Assembly (NCBI GenBank): GCA_902595125.1
Contig: CACJOY010000002.1
Span: 1-64,000 of the forward strand
Source: an uncultured Pelagibacteraceae bacterium
GTDB taxonomy: Bacteria > Pseudomonadota > Alphaproteobacteria > Pelagibacterales > Pelagibacteraceae
Reading direction: 5' to 3'
Length of the DNA stretch: 64,000 bases
The notes beneath the pieces were generated by a model. The model saw nothing but the letters and a program-made list of their open reading frames with translations, had not been told where the DNA came from and made no database searches. Shown one piece after another: positions 17,411 through 28,208 of this stretch. The position numbers and the translations under genes were made by a program. Each line of letters begins with the position of its first letter. The stretch's first letter is position 1.

Positions 17411-18244
17411 GTGTCAAAAATAAAACTTAGCGAAAATTTTATAAGAAACACAGTTAAGCTTGCCCTTAATGAGGATTTGTATCCATCAGGAGATATAACA
17501 TCTAATCTTGTTGAAAATAATAAAATAATAAAAGTAAAATTAATATCAAATCAAGATGCTATAATTGGTGGTCTTTTATTTGCTAAGCATGCTTTTTCTT
17601 TAGTTGATAAAAAAATCAAATTCTTGATTAAAAAAAAAGACGGTTCTTTTGTAAAGAAAAAGTCGTTAATTGCTACAGTGCAAGGAAAAGCCCAAAATAT
17701 ATTAATTGCTGAGAGAGTTGCTTTAAATTATTTGTCTCATATTTCAGGAATTGCAACTAAAACAAACCAATTTGTTAAATTGGCTGGTAAAAAATGTAAA
17801 ATTTGTTGTACACGTAAAACAATTCCAAACTTGAGAGTAATTCAAAAGTATGCTGTTAAACTAGGTGGAGGAACAAACCACAGATTTAATTTAAGTGATG
17901 AATATTTAATTAAAGATAACCATATTGCTTCTTCAGATATTAAAAGATTAGTTTCTTTAGCTATTAAAAATAAGAGGGGAAAAAAAATTACTGTTGAGGT
18001 GGATAACCTAAAGCAACTTAAAAAAATATTAGGTCTTAAATTTAATACTATATTATTTGATAACATGAATATAAAAAATCTTAAAACAGGTGTTAAAATT
18101 GCAAAAAAATATTATAAAACTGAAGCCTCAGGAAATATTACACTCAAAAAAGTTAAGTTAATTGCAGCTACTGGCGTGGATAGAATTTCAGTAGGAAGTA
18201 TTACTCACAGTGTTCCTGCTGTAGATCTAAAACTTGAAATCTAA
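17411..18244 (+). CDS. nadC: Nicotinate-nucleotide pyrophosphorylase (carboxylating)
   Basis: 277 codons starting with GTG. It converts quinolinate and PRPP to nicotinate mononucleotide, the step after NadA. Visible family motifs: NEDLYPSGDITSNLV near the N-terminus, ERVALNYLSHISGIAT, CTRKTIPNLRVIQKYAVKLGG with the active-site Arg and Lys, HRFNLSDEYLIKDNH, and EVDNL. The stop overlaps the end of the convergent MazG-like gene by 4 bases. Confidence 0.96.
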   Translation: MSKIKLSENFIRNTVKLALNEDLYPSGDITSNLVENNKIIKVKLISNQDAIIGGLLFAKHAFSLVDKKIKFLIKKKDGSFVKKKSLIATVQGKAQNILIAERVALNYLSHISGIATKTNQFVKLAGKKCKICCTRKTIPNLRVIQKYAVKLGGGTNHRFNLSDEYLIKDNHIASSDIKRLVSLAIKNKRGKKITVEVDNLKQLKKILGLKFNTILFDNMNIKNLKTGVKIAKKYYKTEASGNITLKKVKLIAATGVDRISVGSITHSVPAVDLKLEI

Positions 18245-18612
18245 TTAAGAAATTTTGAAAGATCTGGTTTAAAATAATTGGGACCTTTCATAACTTTTCC
18301 TGACTCATTATAAATGGGCTTTCCATTTTCATCCAATTTACTCATATTAGAATTTTGAACCTCTTCGAAACACTTGTCCAAATCAATTCCAAATGCATGA
18401 CCCGCTCCATAAGTAACATACAAGATATCTGTAAGTGCATCTGCTACTTCCAATAAATCATTATTTTTCATAGCCTCTGTAAGTTCCTCAAGCTCCTCTT
18501 TAATCAGATCGATCCTGAGTTTATTGATTTTATCAGTGCTAAATGAGGGTTTATTCTTTACCTCTTGACCAAAAGTTTTCATGAAAGTTCCAACCTTACT
18601 AAAATTTGACAT
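18241..18612 (-). CDS. MazG-like / phosphoribosyl-ATP pyrophosphohydrolase-like protein
   Basis: 123 codons, all-alpha NTP pyrophosphatase fold. The ExxE...ExxD metal motifs are EELEELTEAM and EVADALTDILYVTYGAG, followed by LDKCFEEVQNSNMSKL. Proteins of this size are single-domain members of the MazG/HisE superfamily; similar ones occur in phages and alphaproteobacteria. It probably hydrolyses a (modified) nucleoside triphosphate, with the substrate unknown. HisE is unlikely, as no his genes are near. Confidence 0.8.
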   Translation of the reverse strand: MSNFSKVGTFMKTFGQEVKNKPSFSTDKINKLRIDLIKEELEELTEAMKNNDLLEVADALTDILYVTYGAGHAFGIDLDKCFEEVQNSNMSKLDENGKPIYNESGKVMKGPNYFKPDLSKFLN

Positions 18613-18678
18613 ATTGCTCCTGTAAGTTTTATAAAATTTATGTATATTTATAATAATTTATTAATTACTTGTTAATCA

Positions 18679-20067
18679 ATGAAATTAAGAAAAGAATTCG
18701 ATAGCATTGGCTCAATAAATGTCCCTAAAGATAAATATTGGGGGGCTTCAACACAGAGATCAAAAAAATATTTTGATATAGGTGAGTTTTTGGTCAGACC
18801 AGTTTTAATTAAATCTATTGCCATAATTAAAAAAGCTGCCGCAACAATTCATGGTAGAGAAAAACAAATTTTACCTCAGATTTCAAAAGCCATCATAAAG
18901 GCATCTAATGAAGTTATATCTGGTAAATTAAACGAGCATTTTCCTTTAAAAGTTTGGCAAACAGGATCTGGTACTCAAACTAATATGAATGTCAATGAAG
19001 TCATAGCTAACAGGGCAATTGAAATTTTAGGCGGTAAAAAAGGTTCCAAAAAACCTGTGCACCCTAATGATCATGTTAATAAATCTCAATCTACTAATGA
19101 TGTATTTCCTACTGCAATGCATATTGCTATTGCAATGGAAACTAAAAATAAACTATTGCCCTCTCTTGAGTTGCTAAATAAAGAGTTAAAAAAAAAAGTT
19201 TCTCAGTTCAAAAATATAATTAAGGTTGGTAGAACACACTTACAAGATGCAACACCATTGTCCTTAGGCCAAGAGTTTTCTGGATATCAATCTCAAATAG
19301 AAGATTGTATTTATAGAATAAAAAATGCTTTAAATGAAATTTATTCTTTAGCACAAGGTGGTACTGCGGTTGGAACTGGAATAAATAGTAAAAAAGGATT
19401 TGATAAAAAAATTATCAATGAAATTAAAAAGATCACTAAACTACCCTTTAAACCAACTAAAAATAAATTTGCAGCTTTAGCGGCTCATGATGAAATTGTA
19501 AATTTTTCTGGTACTTTAAATACCACAGCAGTTAGTCTAATGAAAATTGCAAATGATATTAGATTTTTAGGATCAGGTCCAAGAGCTGGCTACGGTGAGA
19601 TTATTTTACCTGCTAATGAGCCAGGTTCCTCGATAATGCCTGGTAAAGTTAATCCTACACAATCTGAAGCAGTAACCATGGTATGTGTTAAAGTTATTGG
19701 AAATCACAATGGGATTACGATGGCAGGATCCCATGGTCACTTTGAATTAAATGTTTTTAAACCTTTAATTGCTCATAACATTTTGCAATCGGTTGATCTG
19801 CTTGCAGACAGTACTAAAAATTTTTCATTGTATTGTGTAAAAGGGATAAAAGCTGACAAGATTAAGATTAAAAAATTTTTAGATAATTCATTAATGCTTG
19901 TTACAGCACTCGCACCACATATCGGGTATGATAATTCAGCAAAAATTGCAAAAAGAGCACTTAAGAATAATACTACTCTAAAAGTAGAAGCCCTAAAAAC
20001 TGGGCTTATAAATGAGAAAGATTATGATAGGATAGTAAATCCTAAAAAAATGATCTATCCAGCATAG
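18679..20067 (+). CDS. fumC: Fumarate hydratase, class II
   Basis: 462 codons, the usual size. It hydrates fumarate to malate in the TCA cycle without an iron-sulfur cluster. Motifs: [53 protein letters not shown] and the superfamily signature [16 protein letters not shown]. It stands alone, divergent from the MazG-like gene over 66 bases. Its end overlaps the convergent AsmA-like gene by 13 bases. Confidence 0.97.
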   Translation: MKLRKEFDSIGSINVPKDKYWGASTQRSKKYFDIGEFLVRPVLIKSIAIIKKAAATIHGREKQILPQISKAIIKASNEVISGKLNEHFPLKVWQTGSGTQTNMNVNEVIANRAIEILGGKKGSKKPVHPNDHVNKSQSTNDVFPTAMHIAIAMETKNKLLPSLELLNKELKKKVSQFKNIIKVGRTHLQDATPLSLGQEFSGYQSQIEDCIYRIKNALNEIYSLAQGGTAVGTGINSKKGFDKKIINEIKKITKLPFKPTKNKFAALAAHDEIVNFSGTLNTTAVSLMKIANDIRFLGSGPRAGYGEIILPANEPGSSIMPGKVNPTQSEAVTMVCVKVIGNHNGITMAGSHGHFELNVFKPLIAHNILQSVDLLADSTKNFSLYCVKGIKADKIKIKKFLDNSLMLVTALAPHIGYDNSAKIAKRALKNNTTLKVEALKTGLINEKDYDRIVNPKKMIYPA

Positions 20068-21545
20068 GCACCAAAAAAATTATTTACAAAGTTTTTAAAC
20101 GTAATTTTATTAAAAAATTTTTCATTTTCTAAATTAAAATTTTGAATAAATTTTTCTACATTTAAATTCGAATTTTTATCTATTCTTGGATTATCGAAGT
20201 TAATTTTTTTGTTATTGATATTATAAACAAAATCAAATTCAATTTGATCAATTTTTTTTCTATTGATCTTTTTTATTTGAAATGAACTAAAAAAATCATC
20301 AATATTATCAAAATTAATTATTACTTTTCCTATAAGGCTAATTTGATTTTTATCATAACTAAGCAAACTATTTTTTAAACTAATTTTAAAATCGTCTTTC
20401 CACATGACATGAGAGTCAGAAAAATTAATATCTCCTTCTATAATTTCAATATTTAAGTTTAAATTTTTCAATTGTTGAAAGTTAATTATATTTTCTAATA
20501 GGAAATTAACTTTAATATTTAAATTTTTGTTATTTAAGATCTCTGATTGAATTATTTCGAACAGAAAAGAGTCGTCTTTCAATAAATTTTTTAGATTTAA
20601 ATTTTGATAATTAACATTTGCGCTTAAATAAAAAGGCTTAAAATCAATTTTTCCATCATAAGAATTTTTTTTATCTTTTGAGATAAAATTGAGAGATTTG
20701 TCATCTAGGCTGTAATTTATAAAAGTTTTTTTATTGAACAAAGAAATATCTAATGTTCCATTTTTAGTTTTATCTGAAAAATCAATCTCATTAATTAAAT
20801 CAAATCTTATTTTTTTAGACTCAAGTTCAATCAATAAATTATCTTTCAAATTATCATTTTCGATTTTAAGTATAAAGGGTAAATTAAAAATTTCATTTTT
20901 TGAAATTAAATTATTATTTAATTTTTTTTCATCATAAAAAAATTTACCATTATTAATTTTACCTAAGAATAAAACTTCTTCACTTAAATTTTTGAAAAAA
21001 ATAGTGCTATTCTTAATTGTAACATGATTCTTACTAGGTTTTTTTACAAAAAGTTTTTTAAATAGATTTATATTGTCTTTATTTAAACTGAATTCTGTAT
21101 CATCAAATATCACATCTTTTACATTTACGTAATTTATCTTAAAAAATTTATCTAATGAAATAAAAGTCTTAAATTTTTTTACTTCAGCAATAACTTTTTT
21201 ATTATCCAAAATTGATAAATTATTTGTAAAAAAATATGGTTTAGGGAATAAAGCATATTTTACTTTTTCATTAAATTTAATTTCAATATTATACTGGTCA
21301 TATATTTGATTCTTTATCTTTGATTGGATAATTTTTTTATCATAAATTGTTGGTAATAAAAAATAACCTAAAATTGATATAAAAATTATACCAAATATTA
21401 TAAATCCCTTGCTATTATACTGTGACTTTATTTTTTTAAAATTTAAAATAAAAAACTTTAATTTATTAAAATAACTTTCTATTGTGTTATTAATTGATAA
21501 AAAGTGTTTTTTAAGTGCTTTTGAAAAATAGTTGTGTTTGCTCAT
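20055..21545 (-). CDS. AsmA-like membrane-anchored protein
   Basis: 496 codons. One transmembrane helix lies near residues 48-66 ([19 protein letters not shown]), followed by a long region of short alternating strands rich in Asn, Lys and Phe. [19 protein letters not shown] and a [12 protein letters not shown] segment match the AsmA N-terminal pattern. AsmA-family proteins are anchored in the inner membrane and span the periplasm as lipid-transfer or outer-membrane maintenance factors. The protein is very low in GC-rich residues and diverged, so the call depends mainly on the N-terminal segment and overall architecture. Confidence 0.65.
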   Translation of the reverse strand: MSKHNYFSKALKKHFLSINNTIESYFNKLKFFILNFKKIKSQYNSKGFIIFGIIFISILGYFLLPTIYDKKIIQSKIKNQIYDQYNIEIKFNEKVKYALFPKPYFFTNNLSILDNKKVIAEVKKFKTFISLDKFFKINYVNVKDVIFDDTEFSLNKDNINLFKKLFVKKPSKNHVTIKNSTIFFKNLSEEVLFLGKINNGKFFYDEKKLNNNLISKNEIFNLPFILKIENDNLKDNLLIELESKKIRFDLINEIDFSDKTKNGTLDISLFNKKTFINYSLDDKSLNFISKDKKNSYDGKIDFKPFYLSANVNYQNLNLKNLLKDDSFLFEIIQSEILNNKNLNIKVNFLLENIINFQQLKNLNLNIEIIEGDINFSDSHVMWKDDFKISLKNSLLSYDKNQISLIGKVIINFDNIDDFFSSFQIKKINRKKIDQIEFDFVYNINNKKINFDNPRIDKNSNLNVEKFIQNFNLENEKFFNKITFKNFVNNFFGAYAG

Positions 21546-21580
21546 AAATTTTAAAGAATACTTATATTAAAAAAATTAAA

Positions 21581-23614
21581 ATGTTAAACTCAGAATATCT
21601 TAAAGATCTTAATAAAGCACAAAAAGAAGCGGTAAATCACATTGATGGTCCGCTTTTAATTGTTGCGGGAGCTGGATCTGGTAAAACAAAAGTTTTAACC
21701 TCAAGAATAGCCAATATTATAAAAGAGAAGAAAGCATTTCCAAATCAGATATTAGCAGTAACTTTTACAAACAAAGCTGCTAAAGAAATGCAGAATAGAG
21801 TAAGTAAGATATTAGGATCTAGTGCCACTGGCTTATCTTGGCTAGGAACTTTTCACTCTATATGTGCTAAACTTTTGAGAAAACATGCTCCAGCAGTAAA
21901 TCTAAATTCAAATTTTACTATAATTGATACAGATGATCAGGTTAGATTAATTAAAAATATCTGTAAGGCTGAAAATATTGATGTAAAACAGATTTCACCA
22001 AGATATATTCTGGCCATAATTGATCGTTGGAAAAATAAAGGATATTATCCTAATGAAGTTTTAATAAATCATAAAGATATTTTCGAAAAAACTATTCTAC
22101 CAATATATAAAATTTATCAGCAAAAACTTGTTGAGCTAAACTCATGTGACTTTGGAGACTTAATTTTACATGTAGTTAAAATTTTAGAAAAAAATTCTGA
22201 TATAAAGAAAATATATTCAAAAAACTTTAAATATATTTTAGTCGATGAGTACCAAGATACAAACTATATTCAAAGTAAATGGTTAAATCTTTTAGCTGAA
22301 GATAATAATAATATTTGTTGTGTGGGTGACGACGATCAATCCATATACAGTTGGAGAGGTGCAGAAATAAAAAATTTTTTAGATTTCGACAAAGTTTATA
22401 AAAATACAAAAGTAATTAGACTTGAGGAAAACTACAGATCAACACAAAATATATTATCAGTAGCGTCAGATTTGATTGCAAATAATCAAAATAGATTAGG
22501 AAAAACTTTAAAAACATCGATGGAAGAAGGAGATCTAATTCAACTTAATTGTTTTAAAAATGGAAAAGATGAAGCAATTGGAATCTCAGATGAAGTTGAA
22601 AAAATAAAAAAAAAATATTCATTAAATAATATTTCAATATTAGTCAGAGCAATTTTTCAAACTAGAGAATTTGAGGAAAGATTTCTTAAAATAGGATTGC
22701 CATACAGAATATTGGGAGGAACAAAATTTTATGAGAGAGCTGAAATTAAAGATTGTGTTGCTTATTTAAGGTTGATTCATCAAGATAGAGATGACTTAGC
22801 TTTTGAGAGGATTGTAAATAATCCAAAAAGAGCTATTGGTGAAAGTACAATCAAGAATATTCATGAATATTCAAAGAAAAACTCTATTTGTTTAGAGACA
22901 TCATCTAAAAGAATGATTGAGGAAAATTTAATAAAACCAAAAGCAAAAATTGGATTAAATTTATTTTTAAATTTATTGGCAAAATGGAGAAACGAAATAA
23001 AAATAAAAAAAATAAATCATACTAAATTATTACAATCAGTTCTTGATGAATCTGGGTATTCATCAATGCTTAAAAATAAAAAAGATTTAGAAAATGAAAA
23101 TAGATTGGAAAATATAAAAGAGCTTTTAAATGCAATGAAAGAATTTGATAACTTAGAGAGTTTTCTAGAACATGTATCTCTAGCAACCGCAATAGATCAA
23201 GACTGGGAGGGAGAAAAAATCAATATGATGACAATGCATGCATCTAAAGGATTAGAGTTTGATGTGGTATTTTTACCTGGATGGGAAGAAGGTCTTTTTC
23301 CGCATCAGAAATCGATTGAGGAAAAGGGGCAAAGTGGTTTGGAAGAGGAACGAAGGCTTGCTTACGTTGGTATAACAAGGGCTAAAAAAAAGGCATTAAT
23401 ATCATTTTCAATGAATAGATTTTATCAAGGTGATTGGATAGATAGTATGGCCTCAAGATTTATAGATGAACTCCCTGAAAAATTTATTGAAAAAAATTCT
23501 TTTTTTGAAGAAGCAAAAGATGAGATTGATGATTTCGAATTTAATCAAGATTTTGATACAGATAGTGACTATAGAAGCCCTGGTTGGATTAGATATCAAA
23601 AAAGAATTAAATGA
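21581..23614 (+). CDS. uvrD: ATP-dependent DNA helicase, UvrD/PcrA family
   Basis: 677 codons of superfamily 1 helicase. Motif I is VAGAGSGKTKVLTSR, motif Ia TFTNKAAKEM, motif II VDEYQDTN, motif III VGDDDQSIYSWRGA, motif IV/V region MTMHASKGLEFD and motif VI EERRLAYVGITRAKK. It unwinds 3'-to-5' in excision and mismatch repair. It is shorter at the C-terminus than E. coli UvrD (720 residues). Its stop overlaps the pepP start as ATGA. UvrD versus PcrA is a matter of naming. Confidence 0.93.
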   Translation: MLNSEYLKDLNKAQKEAVNHIDGPLLIVAGAGSGKTKVLTSRIANIIKEKKAFPNQILAVTFTNKAAKEMQNRVSKILGSSATGLSWLGTFHSICAKLLRKHAPAVNLNSNFTIIDTDDQVRLIKNICKAENIDVKQISPRYILAIIDRWKNKGYYPNEVLINHKDIFEKTILPIYKIYQQKLVELNSCDFGDLILHVVKILEKNSDIKKIYSKNFKYILVDEYQDTNYIQSKWLNLLAEDNNNICCVGDDDQSIYSWRGAEIKNFLDFDKVYKNTKVIRLEENYRSTQNILSVASDLIANNQNRLGKTLKTSMEEGDLIQLNCFKNGKDEAIGISDEVEKIKKKYSLNNISILVRAIFQTREFEERFLKIGLPYRILGGTKFYERAEIKDCVAYLRLIHQDRDDLAFERIVNNPKRAIGESTIKNIHEYSKKNSICLETSSKRMIEENLIKPKAKIGLNLFLNLLAKWRNEIKIKKINHTKLLQSVLDESGYSSMLKNKKDLENENRLENIKELLNAMKEFDNLESFLEHVSLATAIDQDWEGEKINMMTMHASKGLEFDVVFLPGWEEGLFPHQKSIEEKGQSGLEEERRLAYVGITRAKKKALISFSMNRFYQGDWIDSMASRFIDELPEKFIEKNSFFEEAKDEIDDFEFNQDFDTDSDYRSPGWIRYQKRIK

Positions 23615-25308
23615 CACAAAAAATCATAAAAAATTTAAGAAAACAATTTAATAAATTGAGTATTGATGGTTACATCATCCCAAAAAATGATGAATTTTTT
23701 TCAGAATATTCCAGAACAGATAGATTAAAGATTATCTCAAATTTTAGTGGATCAGCAGGTTATGCTGTAATCCTTAAAAATAAGAATTACTTATTTGTTG
23801 ATGGTAGATACACTATTCAGGCACAATTAGAGTCAGGTAATAATTTTCATATAGTAAAATACCAAAAAATTATTAATTGTAATTTATTTAAAAATTTAAC
23901 ACTTGGTATAAATCCTAAACTTTTCACTTTTACTCAAATCGAAAAATTTTTTTTGAAAAATAATAAAATAAAATTTATTAATCATGACCTAATAAATAAA
24001 ATTTCAAAGAAACAATCTGATAGCTCAAAACCATTTTATTCTTTAGATGATAAAATAGTTGGTGAAAAACATGAAAAAAAAATATTTAAAGTAATGAAAT
24101 TTTTAAAAAAAAATAAATCAAATTTTTTATTCATCACGGCACCAGAAAATGTAGCTTGGCTTTTAAATATAAGAGGATATGACAATCCAAATAGCCCAAT
24201 ACCTAATTGCAACTTATTATTAGATGATAAAAAAAATATATATTTTATAGCAAATAAAAATAAAACAAAAAAAATATTAAAAGATAAAAAGGTAAAACCA
24301 CATTTAATTATTGAGCCAAAAAGATTTGGGAAATTTGTAGATAGTTTAAAAGGAAAAAAAATCATTATCGACTATATGACTTGTTCCATATTTAATGAAA
24401 TTATTCTTGATAAAAAATTTAAAATTTTAAAAAAAGAAGATCCAATCTATCTATTAAAAGCAATCAAAAATAAAATTGAGATTAAAAATATGGTAAAAGC
24501 TCATATAGATGATGGAGTGGCATTAACTAAATTTATCTATTGGATTAAAAAAGTAAATAAGAAAAAAATTACAGAATTTGATGCTCAAAAAAAACTTGAA
24601 AAATTTAGAAAAAATAATTCAAACTACTTATACCCAAGTTTTAATACAATAGCTGGGAGTGGAGAAAATGGAGCAATAATCCATTATAGAGCTTCAAAAA
24701 ATAATACAAAATATATTAGAAAAAATGAACTTTTTCTTTGTGACTCCGGAGGACAATACAAGTATGGAACAACTGATGTTACAAGAACTATTAGTTTTTC
24801 AAAACAAAGATCAAGAATTAAGAATATTTTTACAAAAGTATTAAAGGGGCATATTGCTGTTGCAGAAGCTGATTTAAAAAAAAAACAATACGGAAAACTA
24901 ATTGATATTGAAGCAAGAAAATACTTAAAAAGTATTGGTCTTAACTATAACCATGGTACAGGTCATGGAGTAGGCTTTTTTTTGAATGTCCACGAAGGAC
25001 CGCAGTCAATTTCAAAATATAACTCAGTCAAGATAAATGAGGGTATGATTTTAAGCAATGAACCTGGCTTTTATCAAAAAGGGAAATTCGGTATAAGAAT
25101 AGAAAATTTGGTTTACGCTAAAAAAACTCAAGGTAAATTATTTTTCGAAAATTTAACACTAGCACCTATTGAGAAAGATTTGATTAATTATGAACTTCTT
25201 AATTTTAAAGAAAAAAATTATTTATTTAAATATCATTTAGAAGTCTATTCAAAATTATCTAATTACCTAAATAAAAGCGAAAAAAAATGGTTAGCCAGTC
25301 TTATTTAG
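23611..25308 (+). CDS. pepP: Xaa-Pro aminopeptidase (M24B)
   Basis: 565 codons with an N-terminal creatinase-like domain (NFSGSAGYAVIL, FVDGRYTIQA) and a C-terminal pita-bread M24 domain. The dinuclear-metal residues appear as CDSGGQYKYGTTDVTRT, GTGHGVGFFLNVHEGP, SNEPGFYQKGKFGIRIENL. The enzyme removes an N-terminal residue preceding proline. The length matches the larger three-domain bacterial/eukaryotic form. It is translationally coupled to uvrD. Its 3' end overlaps the convergent ligA gene by 18 bases. Confidence 0.93.
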   Translation: MTQKIIKNLRKQFNKLSIDGYIIPKNDEFFSEYSRTDRLKIISNFSGSAGYAVILKNKNYLFVDGRYTIQAQLESGNNFHIVKYQKIINCNLFKNLTLGINPKLFTFTQIEKFFLKNNKIKFINHDLINKISKKQSDSSKPFYSLDDKIVGEKHEKKIFKVMKFLKKNKSNFLFITAPENVAWLLNIRGYDNPNSPIPNCNLLLDDKKNIYFIANKNKTKKILKDKKVKPHLIIEPKRFGKFVDSLKGKKIIIDYMTCSIFNEIILDKKFKILKKEDPIYLLKAIKNKIEIKNMVKAHIDDGVALTKFIYWIKKVNKKKITEFDAQKKLEKFRKNNSNYLYPSFNTIAGSGENGAIIHYRASKNNTKYIRKNELFLCDSGGQYKYGTTDVTRTISFSKQRSRIKNIFTKVLKGHIAVAEADLKKKQYGKLIDIEARKYLKSIGLNYNHGTGHGVGFFLNVHEGPQSISKYNSVKINEGMILSNEPGFYQKGKFGIRIENLVYAKKTQGKLFFENLTLAPIEKDLINYELLNFKEKNYLFKYHLEVYSKLSNYLNKSEKKWLASLI

Positions 25309-27321
25309 CATTTTGAGCCAGGTAGATTGATCTAAAATATTAATGTTTAAACTTTTTGCTGCATCAATTTTTCTATTAGTTGGTTTTTCACCAACAACTA
25401 AATAATCAAGTTTTTTTGTAACGTTACTTACTATTGATCCTGAATTTTGCTCAATAAGTGATTTAGCTTCTGATCGACTAATATTTGAAAGTTTACCAGT
25501 AAACATGAAAGTTTTACCTCTTAACAAACCATCTTTTTTTTCATTTTTTGAATCCTTTACTTCAAGTATTTTTTCTAATTGGTTTAAAACTTTTAAGTTC
25601 GTTTTACTTAAGAAGAAATTTTTAATTGAACTAATTTGTGTTTCTCCGATACCGTCAATGTTAAGTAATTCATCAAATTTATTTTTCTTAGATAATGAAA
25701 TAAAATTTTTTATAGATTTTAAATTTTTAGATATTATCTTTGCATTTTCTAAACCGATATGTCTTATACCTAAAGCAAAAATAAATCTCTCAAATGTAAT
25801 TACTTTTTTTAAATTTATAGAATATCTAAGATTAGCTACTGATTGTTTACCCCAGCCATCTAAACTTTCGATTATTGAGTAGTCTAGATTGAATATATCA
25901 TGTGGTAATCTAATTAATTTCAAATTCCAAAAATTTTCAACAATTTTTTTTCCAAAACCTTCTATATTAAAAGCATCTTTGGATACAAAATGTTTTATTT
26001 TTTCAATAGCAACTTTTTCACAACTGTAACCTTCGTTTGAACATCTTCTAACCGCGTCTTCTTTCTTTGTAGTTGAATTAAAATCTTTAATAGTTTGAGA
26101 CCCACATGAGGGACAATTAATAGGAAATTTGAATTTTTTTAAATCTTTATTCCTTTTTTTAAGATCTACAGAAATTACATGAGGTATTACATCTCCTGCT
26201 CTTTCAATCTCTACTGTGTCACCTATTCTGATATCTTTACGAATTATTTCTTCTTCATTGTGTAACGTGGCATTAGACACAACAACTCCACCTATATTAA
26301 TTGGTTTTATTTTAGCCACAGGTGTTAAAGCTCCAGTTCTTCCAATTTGAATTTCAATATTTTCAATTATTGAAACTCCGCTATTTGCTGAAAATTTATG
26401 AGCTATTGCCCATCTTGGTGCATTAGCTACATTGCCCAATCTTTTTTGCAATCTAAAGTCATTCACTTTATATACAATTCCATCAATATCAAAATCTATC
26501 TTATCTCTTTTTTTTTCAATTTCATAATAGTTGTCCATTAAGTTTTCAACTTTACTGATAGTTTTATTTAAAGAATTAGTTTTAAATCCCCAGTCTTTTA
26601 ATTGAACCAAATATTCATTTTGTGATGACACTTTTAAACCTTTTTCATGTCCGTATGTATAAGCAATAAATCTTAATGGTATTTTTTTTGTTTCATTTGG
26701 ATCTTTTTGTCTTAAGGAGCCTGAAGCAGCGTTCCTTGGATTTGCAAATTTATCTTTTAATTTTTTAAAGTCACTATTTTGAATAAAAACTTCGCCCCTT
26801 ATATCGATTTCCTCTGGAAAATTTTTTAATTTTATAAGTTTAGGTATATCATTTATTGTCTTTAGATTATCAGTTATATCTTCTCCTTCCTTTCCATCAC
26901 CTCTTGATAAACCTGTAATTAATTTACCATTTTTATATATTAAAGATGCTGATATACCGTCGATTTTTGGTTCGGCGCTATACTCGATATCTAATTTATT
27001 TTTCTCATTTAAATAATTGGATATTTTTTTTTCAAAGTTAATTAAATCTTCTTCACTAAAAGCATTTGCCAGTGAAAGCATCGGTACTTTATGTTTTATT
27101 TTTTTAAAATTTTTCGAAGGTCTGAAGCCAACAGATAATAAGGGAGATTTTTTACTTTTTAAAAAATTATATTGTTTTTCATAATCAATAATATCTTTTT
27201 TTAGTTTATCAAAATCTGAGTCAGTAATTTCCGATATGTTTTCGTCGTAATATTTTTTGTTGTAATAATTAAATAAATCGATTTTTTTTTGATAATTTTT
27301 TTTGATTAAATTTTTATTCAT
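25291..27321 (-). CDS. ligA: NAD-dependent DNA ligase
   Basis: 676 codons from ATG 27321, which lies one base after the bamD stop; a TTG three codons earlier is less likely. Domains in order: Ia, adenylation domain with the catalytic Lys in AEPKIDGISASL (about residue 119), OB fold, four-Cys zinc finger (NCPSCGSQ, RRCSNEGYSC), HhH repeats and a C-terminal BRCT domain (LRGKTFMFTGKLSNISRSEA). It seals nicks in replication and repair using NAD+. In many alphaproteobacteria recN lies between bamD and ligA; here it does not. Confidence 0.97.
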   Translation of the reverse strand: MNKNLIKKNYQKKIDLFNYYNKKYYDENISEITDSDFDKLKKDIIDYEKQYNFLKSKKSPLLSVGFRPSKNFKKIKHKVPMLSLANAFSEEDLINFEKKISNYLNEKNKLDIEYSAEPKIDGISASLIYKNGKLITGLSRGDGKEGEDITDNLKTINDIPKLIKLKNFPEEIDIRGEVFIQNSDFKKLKDKFANPRNAASGSLRQKDPNETKKIPLRFIAYTYGHEKGLKVSSQNEYLVQLKDWGFKTNSLNKTISKVENLMDNYYEIEKKRDKIDFDIDGIVYKVNDFRLQKRLGNVANAPRWAIAHKFSANSGVSIIENIEIQIGRTGALTPVAKIKPINIGGVVVSNATLHNEEEIIRKDIRIGDTVEIERAGDVIPHVISVDLKKRNKDLKKFKFPINCPSCGSQTIKDFNSTTKKEDAVRRCSNEGYSCEKVAIEKIKHFVSKDAFNIEGFGKKIVENFWNLKLIRLPHDIFNLDYSIIESLDGWGKQSVANLRYSINLKKVITFERFIFALGIRHIGLENAKIISKNLKSIKNFISLSKKNKFDELLNIDGIGETQISSIKNFFLSKTNLKVLNQLEKILEVKDSKNEKKDGLLRGKTFMFTGKLSNISRSEAKSLIEQNSGSIVSNVTKKLDYLVVGEKPTNRKIDAAKSLNINILDQSTWLKMLNKTG

Positions 27322-27322
27322 A

Positions 27323-28162
27323 TCAATCAAAAAGTTTTCTAAGTCGATTAAGAACGCCTTTCTTTTCTTTTTTTGTTATCTTAATTTTTTTTACTTCATA
27401 ATTTCTATTAAAAACCTTATATGATTTTTTATACCATTCACTTGAAAGATAGTTGTATCCCAACAAATTTGCATATTTTTGCGACTCATCTATTAGACCT
27501 ATTTTGTAATTTATCTCTACTAATCGATGAAGTGCTTCTTCAACAAAAATAGTTCTATCATAAGTTTTTATAACATGTTTGAACCTATTTATTGCGGCAA
27601 TCCATTTTTCCTTCTTTATGTAATGTCTCCCTAAATACATTTCTTTTGAGGCGAGTATATCCTCAATTAAGCCAATTTTGAATTGTGCATCTAAAGCAAA
27701 ATCTGTATTTGGATATTCTTCAATAATAAAAGTAAATTTATTTTTAGCTTTAATCAGCGGACCTGAATCTCTTTTCTCATCCTCGATTGTTTCGTAATAA
27801 CATACTGCAATCAAATAATGTGCATATGATATATTTTTATCAGCAGGATAGGTTATTATAAATCTTTCTAAATTTGAAAGGGCCTCAGCATAAAAATTCT
27901 GCATATAGTAAGAATAGGATGCCATTAAAGAAGATCTTGGTGCCCATTCTGATTGCGGAAATAAAAGTTCTGCCTCTAAAAATTTTTTAGCTGCAAAAAA
28001 TGGATCGTTATTAGCTAAAGCTTCATAACCCTCTCTATAAGCTGATATCATTTCTAAATTTTGATTTGATTCTTTTATAATTGATATTTCTTTATTTTCT
28101 TTTGAACACGAAGAAAATGAAATCAAAAAAATAATCACCAATAAATATCGAAAACTATTCAT
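27323..28162 (-). CDS. bamD: Outer membrane assembly lipoprotein BamD
   Basis: 279 codons. The signal peptide ends in a lipobox, LISFSSC, so the mature protein is a lipoprotein starting at Cys near residue 19. TPR-type helical repeats follow (YREGYEALANNDPFFAAKKF, YADKNISYAHYLIAVCYYE-like segments), the family pattern for BamD/ComL, which works with BamA in beta-barrel insertion. Its place after lpxC is normal for alphaproteobacteria. The last ~20 residues are lysine-rich. Confidence 0.9.
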   Translation of the reverse strand: MNSFRYLLVIIFLISFSSCSKENKEISIIKESNQNLEMISAYREGYEALANNDPFFAAKKFLEAELLFPQSEWAPRSSLMASYSYYMQNFYAEALSNLERFIITYPADKNISYAHYLIAVCYYETIEDEKRDSGPLIKAKNKFTFIIEEYPNTDFALDAQFKIGLIEDILASKEMYLGRHYIKKEKWIAAINRFKHVIKTYDRTIFVEEALHRLVEINYKIGLIDESQKYANLLGYNYLSSEWYKKSYKVFNRNYEVKKIKITKKEKKGVLNRLRKLFD

Positions 28163-28208
28163 AAAATTTTATAATATTTTAGTGAGTAATTATAAAGATC
28201 TAAATTGA

